From PALSA-911 sp037442565 (GTDB lineage Bacteria > Pseudomonadota > Alphaproteobacteria > Acetobacterales > Acetobacteraceae): a stretch of DNA of 64,000 nt. The stretch covers positions 1 through 64,000 of the forward strand of contig JBBIQA010000003.1 of assembly GCA_037442565.1 (NCBI GenBank), in the 5' to 3' direction. A model generated the notes under the pieces. The model made no database searches and was not told the DNA's origin. It was given only the letters and a program-made list of their open reading frames with translations. Of the stretch, positions 53,558 to 61,511 are shown piece after piece (position 1 is the stretch's first letter; every line of letters begins with the position of its first letter). The position numbers and the translations under genes are program-made.

Positions 53558-54436
53558 GAGTACCTGTTTCCACTGTTCCTGCACCAGCACATACCCGTCG
53601 CCGCGCTTGGCCAGATTGGCGAAGCCGGGGAAATGGATGTGCATGCCGGCGATCAGCAAGCGGTCGGTGGCCACCCTGTCGAAGACCTTGGCGCGCGTGG
53701 CCGCGGCCGCGTCGGGGTCCGTGTCGAAGGCGATGGTGACCTTGGGGAACGGGATCTGCACTTCCGGCACGTGCACGATGTCGCCCCAGATCAGCAGCTG
53801 CTCGTTGCCAGACTCGATCAGGTAGCCGGTATGGCCCGGCGTGTGACCCGGGATCGGCACGGCGGTGATGCCAGGGAAAACCGAGCCGCCCTTGTGCGTG
53901 CGGAAGCGGTCCATGTAGGGCTTGGTCTGTTCGCGGGTGGCCTGGAAATACAGCTTCTGCTCGCGCTCCGTGCCTTTCGCCATCGCCGCGTCGTCCAGCC
54001 AGTGCGGCAGCTCGTTCTCGTGCGCGCATAATTCGGCGTTGGGGAACAGCCGGTTGCCCGTGGTCATGTCGGTCAGCCCCGCCGAGTGATCGGGGTGCAT
54101 ATGCGTCAGGAACACCGCCTCGATCTTCGCCGGATCGATGCCGGCGGCCTTCAGATTGCGCTGCAGCCAGCCGACGGTGGGGCCCATGTAGTTGCCCGAC
54201 CCGGTCTCGATCAGCGCCAGGCGGCCGGCGGTGTGGATGGCGAAGCAGTTGACCGAGGTGCGGCGCGGCACCGGGCGGAAATTCTCCTTCAGCAACTCGA
54301 TGCTCTTCTCGGGGGTGATGTTGCGCAGGACCTCCATCGAACCGTCCAGATAGCCGTCGCTGAGCGCGGTCACCACGATGTCGCCGATCTTGCGGTGATA
54401 GACACCGGGGATCTGGATGGTCGGCATTTCGGTCAT
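53555..54436 (-). CDS. MBL-fold metallo-hydrolase (lactonase-like)
   Basis: A 293-residue MBL-fold enzyme. THMHPDHSAGL gives His112, His114, Asp116 and His117; IPGHTPGHTGYLIE supplies the next His, and IWGDIVHVPEVQIPFPKV the bridging Asp. The N-terminal region and the VQIPFPKVTIAFDTDP block resemble AHL-lactonase/parathion-hydrolase-type (MPH-like) proteins, usually with two zinc ions. The start at 54436 has GGAGAG upstream. Signal peptide is absent, so it is likely cytoplasmic. Substrate unproven. Confidence 0.86.
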   Translation of the reverse strand: MTEMPTIQIPGVYHRKIGDIVVTALSDGYLDGSMEVLRNITPEKSIELLKENFRPVPRRTSVNCFAIHTAGRLALIETGSGNYMGPTVGWLQRNLKAAGIDPAKIEAVFLTHMHPDHSAGLTDMTTGNRLFPNAELCAHENELPHWLDDAAMAKGTEREQKLYFQATREQTKPYMDRFRTHKGGSVFPGITAVPIPGHTPGHTGYLIESGNEQLLIWGDIVHVPEVQIPFPKVTIAFDTDPDAAAATRAKVFDRVATDRLLIAGMHIHFPGFANLAKRGDGYVLVQEQWKQVL

Positions 54437-54454
54437 GGGCTTTCTCTCCGTTTG

Positions 54455-55435
54455 TTATTCACGCGGCGCCGCGGCGCGCTGCAGGCGGTCGTTGATCGCC
54501 AGGCCGAGCCCGGTGTCGGGCACGTTCATGGCGGCGATATCCCTCAATCCCAAATCCTGACCCTGCCTGTCCAGCCAACGCAGGCCGGTGAACAGGCGGG
54601 CGGCGGCCTCGGTCAGGTCCCGGCTTTCGCTGAGATTGAACACACAGCCGGCCCCCGGCAAGGGCGGGCCGAACGCCAGCAGCGCCTCGTCGGCCGCCAC
54701 CTCGGTGGCGTCGAGGCGGACCGGCAGGTTTGGCGCATAGTGCGAGACCAGCAGCCCCGGCGAGCGCAGCCCCCGTGCCGCCTCGGCCACCGCGTGCGGG
54801 ATCGGCCGGCCGATCGGGCCGACCCATGCCTCGATCGCCTCCGCGGTCACGCCGCCGGGACGCAGCAGCACCGGGCGCGGGCCGGTCAGGTCGAGCACGG
54901 TCGATTCCACGCCGATCGGGCAGGGGCCGCTGTCCAGGATGGCGGCGATGCGCCCGCCGAGCCCCTCCAGCACATGCGCGGCGGTGCTGGGACTGACCTG
55001 CCCCGAACGGTTGGCGGAGGGGGCGGCCACCGGCCGGCCGACCGCGCGCAACAAGGCCTGCGCCGTGGCGTTGGCGGGCACCCGCACGGCCAGCGTTTCC
55101 AGCCCGGCGCCGGCGAGCAGGGATACCGGGCAGGCGATGTGGCGCGGCAGCACCAGGGTCAGCGCGCCCGGCCAGAACGCGGCGGCGAGGCGCCGCGCGG
55201 GTTCGTTCGCCTCCACATGGCGGAAGGCGGCCTCGGCGTCCGGATAATGGCAGATCAGCGGGTTGAAATGCGGCCTTCCCTTGGCGGCGAAGATGGCGGC
55301 GACCGCGCGCTCGTTCGTCGCGTCGGCGCCCAGGCCGTAGACCGTCTCGGTGCCGAAGGCCACCAGTTCGCCCGCCAGCAGCAGGGCGGCGGCCCGGGCG
55401 ATGCCGGCGTCGTCGGCGGAAAGAACAAGGGTCAT
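54455..55435 (-). CDS. tsaC: L-threonylcarbamoyladenylate synthase (Sua5 type)
   Basis: A 326-residue enzyme from the ATG at 55435. The YrdC domain (residues 1 to about 205) has FGTETVYGLGADA, AKGRPHFNPL and APSANRSGQVSPS, with the conserved KxR/SxN-type nucleotide-binding residues. A C-terminal Sua5 domain follows (SPGLLVSHYAPNLPVRLDA). It makes threonylcarbamoyl-AMP for the t6A37 modification of tRNAs decoding ANN. It starts 100 bp from the divergent pepA start, and its stop lies 18 bp from the MBL gene. Confidence 0.92.
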   Translation of the reverse strand: MTLVLSADDAGIARAAALLLAGELVAFGTETVYGLGADATNERAVAAIFAAKGRPHFNPLICHYPDAEAAFRHVEANEPARRLAAAFWPGALTLVLPRHIACPVSLLAGAGLETLAVRVPANATAQALLRAVGRPVAAPSANRSGQVSPSTAAHVLEGLGGRIAAILDSGPCPIGVESTVLDLTGPRPVLLRPGGVTAEAIEAWVGPIGRPIPHAVAEAARGLRSPGLLVSHYAPNLPVRLDATEVAADEALLAFGPPLPGAGCVFNLSESRDLTEAAARLFTGLRWLDRQGQDLGLRDIAAMNVPDTGLGLAINDRLQRAAAPRE

Positions 55436-55535
55436 CGGCGCGGTGATAGCCGGACGGAAGAAGCATGGCAAAGCCGGCCAACATTGCTACAGTCACTGCT
55501 TGGCCTGCCTCTCATCGTTCCCGGAGTTGCCCCGC

Positions 55536-57011
55536 ATGCTCGACATAGCCTTCGCCAAGCCCGCCATGCCGAAAGCCGGCGCGCTCGTCCTGCTGGTGGG
55601 AGAGGACGAAAAGCCGTCCGGGCTTTGGCAGCAGGCGGACCAGGCAACCGGCGGCGCGGTCACCCGCGCCATCGCCGCCGCTGCGTTCAAGGGCGGCAAG
55701 GGCAAAACCGTGTCGATCCCGGGGCCCGGCGCCGGCCTGTCGCGGATCGTGATCTTCGGGATCGGCAAACGCGGTGCCTTGACCGACCACAAGCTGGAGG
55801 AAGCCGGCGGCAGTCTGGCCGCACAGCTGGCGAGCGAAGCCACCGTTGCGATCAACGCGGAAGGCATGAACCCCGCCCAGGCCGCCAGCCTGGCGATGGG
55901 CGCGACGCTGCGCAGCTATCGCTTCGACCGCTACCGCACCAAGGAAAAGGCCGAGGACAAGCCGAAGCTCGCCAAGCTGACCGTGCTCGCCGATGATGCC
56001 GCGAAGGCCAAGACCGCCTATGCGCCGCTGCGGGCGGTGGCGGAGGGCGTGTTCCTGTCGCGCGACCTGGTCAGCGAGCCGCCGAACGTGCTGAACCCGG
56101 CGGAAATGGCGGATCGCTGCAAGAAGCTGACCGCGCTCGGCCTGAAGGTGGAGGTGTTCGGCCCGAAGGAAATGGCCAAGCTCGGCTTCGGTGCCCTGCT
56201 CGGCGTGGCCCAGGGCAGCGTGAACGAACCGCGCATGGTGGTGATGCACTGGAATGGGGCGGGTGCCCGCAAAAGCAAGCACAAGAAGCTGGCTTTCGTG
56301 GGCAAGGGCGTGACCTTCGACACCGGCGGCATCAGCATCAAGCCGGCCGGCGGCATGGAGGACATGAAATGGGACATGGCCGGCGCCGGCACCGTCATCG
56401 GGCTGATGGCGGCACTTGCCGGCCGCCGCGCGAAAGTCGACGCGGTCGGCCTGGTCGGGCTGGTCGAGAACATGCCGTCCGGCAACGCCCAGCGCCCCGG
56501 CGACGTGGTGACCAGCTATTCCGGCCAGACCATCGAGGTGATCAACACCGACGCCGAAGGCCGCCTGGTGCTGGCCGACGTGCTTTGGTACTGCCAGCAG
56601 AAATTCGATCCGGAATTCATGATCGACCTCGCCACCCTGACCGGCGCGATCATCATCGGCCTGGGCCACGAATACGCCGGCCTGTTCAGCAACGACGACA
56701 CGCTTTCCGACCGCCTGACCGCCGCGGGCAAGGAAACCGGCGAACTGCTGTGGCGGATGCCGCTGGCGGATGCCTACGACAAGCAGATCAAATCCGACAT
56801 CGCCGATATGAAGAATGTCGGCGGCCGGCCCGGCGGCTCGATCACCGCGGCCCAGTTCATCCAGCGCTTCGTCAACGCCAAGCCATGGGCGCACCTGGAT
56901 ATCGCCGGCACGGCCTGGAGCGGCAAGGACCACCCAACCAGCCCCAAAGGCGCCACCGCCTTCGGCGTCCGGCTGCTGGACCGCCTCGTCGCCGAGCATT
57001 ACGAGGGGTGA
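55536..57011 (+). CDS. pepA: Leucyl aminopeptidase (M17)
   Basis: A 491-residue cytosolic leucyl aminopeptidase from the ATG at 55536. The C-terminal M17 domain carries the metal and catalytic residues in GKGVTFDTGGISIKPAGGM, EDMKWDMAGAG and the signature NTDAEGRLVLADVL. The N-terminal domain (residues 1-160) is typical. It forms a hexamer with two metal ions per subunit and releases N-terminal residues from peptides; PepA can also bind DNA in some bacteria. holC follows after 203 bp. Confidence 0.95.
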   Translation: MLDIAFAKPAMPKAGALVLLVGEDEKPSGLWQQADQATGGAVTRAIAAAAFKGGKGKTVSIPGPGAGLSRIVIFGIGKRGALTDHKLEEAGGSLAAQLASEATVAINAEGMNPAQAASLAMGATLRSYRFDRYRTKEKAEDKPKLAKLTVLADDAAKAKTAYAPLRAVAEGVFLSRDLVSEPPNVLNPAEMADRCKKLTALGLKVEVFGPKEMAKLGFGALLGVAQGSVNEPRMVVMHWNGAGARKSKHKKLAFVGKGVTFDTGGISIKPAGGMEDMKWDMAGAGTVIGLMAALAGRRAKVDAVGLVGLVENMPSGNAQRPGDVVTSYSGQTIEVINTDAEGRLVLADVLWYCQQKFDPEFMIDLATLTGAIIIGLGHEYAGLFSNDDTLSDRLTAAGKETGELLWRMPLADAYDKQIKSDIADMKNVGGRPGGSITAAQFIQRFVNAKPWAHLDIAGTAWSGKDHPTSPKGATAFGVRLLDRLVAEHYEG

Positions 57012-57030
57012 GGGTTGGTGAGACAAGCAA

Positions 57031-57153
57031 GGCCAGGGGGCTCTGCCCCCTGGCCCCCCGCTAAGGGCAAGCCCTTAGAACCCGCTACTTGGTTTGGGAG
57101 TGCAAGGGGGGCCAACCTTGCCCTTGCAGGGTCTCGGTCGGCCCCCCTTGCAC
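57031..57153. repeat. Multi-hairpin GC-rich intergenic element
   Basis: Three hairpins in a row: a perfect 11-bp stem with a TCT loop (57031-57055), an 8-bp stem CTAAGGGC/GCCCTTAG (57061-57078) and a perfect 14-bp stem GTGCAAGGGGGGCC/GGCCCCCCTTGCAC (57100-57113 with 57140-57153). It sits between pepA and holC. The first hairpin resembles the one at 26952-26974. Confidence 0.7.
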
Positions 57154-57214
57154 CCGCCTGTCCTACCTCAAGCATCACCGGGGCTTCACCCACTCCCTCC
57201 CCCGCGTAACCCCG

Positions 57215-57655
57215 ATGACCGAGATCGGGTTCTACCACCTGACACGGACGGGCCCCGAGCGGGCGTTGCCTCAGCTGTTGGGGCGGAGTTTGCAGGCGGG
57301 AAAGCGGGCGTTGGTGCTGTGCCGCGCGCAAGAGCGGGTGGCGGAACTGGATGCGGCGTTGTGGGCGGCGCCGGACTGGCTGCCGCACGGCACGGCCGCG
57401 GACGGCGACGCCGATTTGCAGCCGGTGTGGCTGACCACCGTGGACGAGGCGGCGAACGGGGCCGGTTTCCTGTTTTTGATCGACGGCCCGGAGACGGCCA
57501 GGCTTGCGGAATTCGAGCGGGTGTTCGATTTGTTCGATGGCAATGACGAGGCCGCGGTTCAGGCGGCGCGCGAGCGATGGAAGGCGGCGAAGGCCGCCGG
57601 CCATGCACTGACTTATTGGCAACAGGGCGAGCGGGGCTGGGAGAAGAAGGCCTGA
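57215..57655 (+). CDS. holC: DNA polymerase III chi subunit
   Basis: A 146-residue HolC from the ATG at 57215. The family pattern EIGFYHLTRTGPERALPQLL is followed by KRALVLCRAQERVAELDAALW, TVDEAANGAGFLFLIDG and FDLFDGNDEAAVQAAR. It links the clamp loader to SSB. The pepA-holC neighbourhood is common in proteobacteria. It follows a long structured spacer and is 106 bp before hemA. Confidence 0.92.
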   Translation: MTEIGFYHLTRTGPERALPQLLGRSLQAGKRALVLCRAQERVAELDAALWAAPDWLPHGTAADGDADLQPVWLTTVDEAANGAGFLFLIDGPETARLAEFERVFDLFDGNDEAAVQAARERWKAAKAAGHALTYWQQGERGWEKKA

Positions 57656-57761
57656 GCAGGCCTTGTCCGCTTGGGGCTCGCATGACGTAGGTAATCATAC
57701 CAGCTACGAAGACGTTGTTTTCCGGGTTATGCCGACGGCGTTCGGTGAGATGAGGCACCTG

Positions 57762-58973
57762 ATGGACTACGAAGACTTCTTCCGGAAGAACCTCGATGGC
57801 CTCCGCCGCGAAGGCAATTACCGGGTGTTCGCCGATCTGCAGCGCCGTGCCGGCGAGTTTCCGCGCGCGACGCATTTCCGCGAGCGCGACCGGGCGCAGG
57901 TAACGGTCTGGTGTTCCAACGATTATCTGGGCATGGGCCAGCACCCCAGCGTGATCTCGGCGATGCACGAGGCGCTGGATCTGTGCGGCGCCGGCGCCGG
58001 CGGCACGCGCAACATCGCCGGCACCAACCATTATCATGTGCTGCTGGAACAGGAGCTGGCCGATCTGCACGGCACCGAGGCGGCGCTGCTGTTCAACTCC
58101 GGCTATATGTCCAACTGGGCCAGCCTGAGCACTTTGGCGGGCAGGATGCCCGGCTGCGTCGTGCTTTCGGACGAGGCCAACCACGCCTCGATGATCGAGG
58201 GCGTGCGCCACAGCCGGGCGGAAAAGCGGATTTTCAAGCATAACGACCCCGCCGACCTGGAGCGGAAGCTGGCGGCGCTGGACCCGGGCCGGCCGAAGCT
58301 GGTGGCGTTCGAGTCGGTCTATTCGATGGACGGCGACATCGCCCCGATCGGCGAGCTTTGCGACGTGGCGGAAGCGCATGGCGCGATGACCTACATCGAC
58401 GAGGTGCATGCGGTGGGGCTGTACGGCCCGCGCGGCGGCGGCATCACCGAGCGGGATGGCCTGGCGCACCGGCTGACGGTGATCGAGGGCACGTTGGCGA
58501 AGGCGTTCGGCGTGGTCGGCGGCTACATCGCGGGGTCCGCCGCGCTGTGCGATTTCGTGCGCAGCTTCGCCTCCGGCTTCATCTTCACGACCTCCGTGCC
58601 GCCGGCGGTGGCCGCGGGGGCACTGGCGGCGGTTCGGCATCTGAAGGCGAGCAGCGCGGAGCGCAACCGCCAGCAGGAACGGGTGGCGACGCTGCGCCGG
58701 ATGCTGGATGCGCACCGGGTGCCGCATTACGACAACCCGAGCCATATCGTGCCGGTGATGGTCGGCGATCCGGTGCGCTGCAAGCAGATCAGTGACCAAC
58801 TGCTGGAGCAGTACGGGATTTATGTGCAGCCGATCAATTACCCGACCGTGCCGCGTGGCACGGAGCGGCTGCGCATTACCCCCTCGCCCATGCACAGCGA
58901 CGAGGACATCGCCCATCTGGTGGGTGCGTTGTCGGCGATCTGGTCCGAACTCAGCCTGCAGCGGGCTGCCTAG
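57762..58973 (+). CDS. hemA: 5-Aminolevulinate synthase
   Basis: A 403-residue PLP enzyme. The ATG at 57762 gives the usual beginning MDYEDFFRKNLDGLRREGNYRVFADLQRR; earlier in-frame ATGs at 57729 or 57663 add a non-conserved tail. The PLP lysine is Lys247 in IEGTLAKAFGVVGGY (Lys248 in Rhodobacter), with DEANHASMIEGVR and YIDEVHAVGLYG. It condenses glycine and succinyl-CoA to 5-aminolevulinate, the Shemin entry to haem and chlorophyll, which is characteristic of alphaproteobacteria. Confidence 0.96.
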   Translation: MDYEDFFRKNLDGLRREGNYRVFADLQRRAGEFPRATHFRERDRAQVTVWCSNDYLGMGQHPSVISAMHEALDLCGAGAGGTRNIAGTNHYHVLLEQELADLHGTEAALLFNSGYMSNWASLSTLAGRMPGCVVLSDEANHASMIEGVRHSRAEKRIFKHNDPADLERKLAALDPGRPKLVAFESVYSMDGDIAPIGELCDVAEAHGAMTYIDEVHAVGLYGPRGGGITERDGLAHRLTVIEGTLAKAFGVVGGYIAGSAALCDFVRSFASGFIFTTSVPPAVAAGALAAVRHLKASSAERNRQQERVATLRRMLDAHRVPHYDNPSHIVPVMVGDPVRCKQISDQLLEQYGIYVQPINYPTVPRGTERLRITPSPMHSDEDIAHLVGALSAIWSELSLQRAA

Positions 58974-59061
58974 GCGGTGTAAGGGGTTAAACGGGCAGGA
59001 CTTGTTCGATACCGGCAGGCCGCCCATTTGAATTTCGGTTCAACAAATGGAGTAGCGATAC

Positions 59062-59358
59062 GTGACGACAGGAAATGACGACAAGACCTCGCGGCGGTCG
59101 GTACTTCGGGCGGGCGTGACCGGCCTCGCTGCCGTGGGCGCCGTCGGCGCCGGCATGACCGTGGCCGGGCAGGGGCAGGCGCGGGCGCAGACCAAGCTGG
59201 CCCAGAAGCTGGTGCAGTATGTCGAGGTTTCGAAGAAGCCGAACCAGCATTGCGGCAATTGCAGCCAGTTCGTGGCACCCAACGCCTGCAAGATCGTGCA
59301 GGGTGAAATCGCGCCTACCGGCTGGTGCGTATCCTGGGCGCCGGCGCCGAAGAGCTGA
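59062..59358 (+). CDS. High-potential iron-sulfur protein
   Basis: A 98-residue protein from a GTG at 59062. A Tat signal (SRRSVLRAGVTGLAAVGAVG ... ARAQ) precedes a short mature HiPIP domain with Cys64, Cys67, Cys76 and Cys89 (HCGNC ... NACKI ... GWCVSW), which bind a [4Fe-4S] cluster. HiPIPs are periplasmic electron carriers, in phototrophs donating to the reaction centre, in others to terminal oxidases. It follows hemA by 88 bp. Confidence 0.93.
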   Translation: MTTGNDDKTSRRSVLRAGVTGLAAVGAVGAGMTVAGQGQARAQTKLAQKLVQYVEVSKKPNQHCGNCSQFVAPNACKIVQGEIAPTGWCVSWAPAPKS

Positions 59359-59437
59359 TCCTGATTTTCGGCGCGGCACGGGACGCCTCGGCCATCCCGC
59401 GCCGCGCCAGCGCCTGACGGACTGCCGGAACGGGTCG

Positions 59438-59734
59438 TCAGGAAGGCCGGCGTTTGCCGGCATTGAGTTCGGCACGAATTTCCGCCGCCAATTCGGGATT
59501 GGCACGGCGGAGTTGGCTGGCGCGCAAAGCCGCGGCCACGCCGGGTATGGATGACACTTCCCAGCTTTCAAGGAACATCAGGTCGGCGGCGGAGTTCGCG
59601 TCGCGGATCGTGCTGAGCGCGCGCCGCAGGGCCTGGGTATGAACCACGCCGGTCAGGGAGGTTGGCGTGAGCGGATCCATTTGGGTCTGGGCCTGGGACA
59701 AGGCAGTTGCGGAAGACCGGATTTGGGGATGCAT
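59438..59734 (-). CDS. Hypothetical protein, 98 residues
   Basis: A 98-residue reading frame with GGAG 8 nt before its ATG. It is largely helical, rich in Ala, Leu and Arg (MFLESWEVSSIPGVAAAL, LAAEIRAELNAGKRRPS), with no signal or membrane segment. I recognise no domain. Its codons are GC-rich at third positions like neighbours, but a short frame by itself is weak evidence. Confidence 0.5.
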   Translation of the reverse strand: MHPQIRSSATALSQAQTQMDPLTPTSLTGVVHTQALRRALSTIRDANSAADLMFLESWEVSSIPGVAAALRASQLRRANPELAAEIRAELNAGKRRPS

Positions 59735-59928
59735 CGAGCGGCTCCATCCTGGTTCAGGCTATCACAGCCTCATTAGGGGGGCCGGTGCCCCCGATGCCAG
59801 CCCAAATCGACGATGTGCCTGTTAAATAAAAGTGACCTGCCAAAGGGTCGGTTACGATGATTTGACATAAATCGCGCAAGTCTTGCCGGCTTCGGCGAAG
59901 ATCTACAATCGGGCGTTCTTAAAATTGG

Positions 59929-59961
59929 AAAGGCCGGCATCCCCTGGGAATACCGGCCTTT
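59929..59961. terminator. Hairpin terminator downstream of ahcY
   Basis: AAAGGCCGG (59929-59937) pairs with CCGGCCTTT (59953-59961), with an inner TCCC/GGGA stem. Ts follow on the plus strand (CCTTTTTATT) and a weaker T-run on the minus strand, so it can terminate ahcY (minus, ending at 59994) or plus-strand reads. Confidence 0.75.
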
Positions 59962-59993
59962 TTATTAACGCCTGATTAACAGCCGTTCACATC

Positions 59994-61298
<1,305 letters not shown>

Positions 61299-61328
61299 GG
61301 CGGTGTCTTTCACTGGGATGGCGGGCTC

Positions 61329-61348
61329 ATATAAGGATATCCGCATAT
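61329..61348. promoter_or_regulatory. Candidate operator upstream of ahcY
   Basis: The site ATATAAGGATATCCGCATAT is a near-perfect 20-bp palindrome (only the AA/GC pair is asymmetric) lying 30 bp before the ahcY start codon. ArsR-family SahR regulators are known to control methionine-cycle genes through ATAT-containing palindromes; assignment to SahR is inference. Confidence 0.5.
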
Positions 61349-61384
61349 TTGCAAGACAGATGAGCCGGGCCGGATGCTCTGGCG

Positions 61385-61418
61385 CATCGCCCAGCGCCCA
61401 TCGCCCATCGCCCAGCGC
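61385..61418. repeat. 7-bp tandem repeat upstream of ahcY
   Basis: About five copies of a 7-bp unit, alternating CCATCGC and CCAGCGC, run from 61385 to 61418 between ahcY and the polA end. It is a short microsatellite-like array. Confidence 0.75.
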
Positions 61419-61511
61419 CGGGCAGCGCCGGGCGCGCGCCTGCGCGACGAGACGCCCTTCGCCCCCGGAACTCGTCTGTTTGGAAACAGGGCCTTCAGGC
61501 CAGGCCTTGGC

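Noticed and set aside
59862..59909. Sigma-70 promoter (TTGACA ... TACAAT)
   Set aside because: The two boxes are 36 bp apart instead of about 17, so they cannot form one standard promoter.
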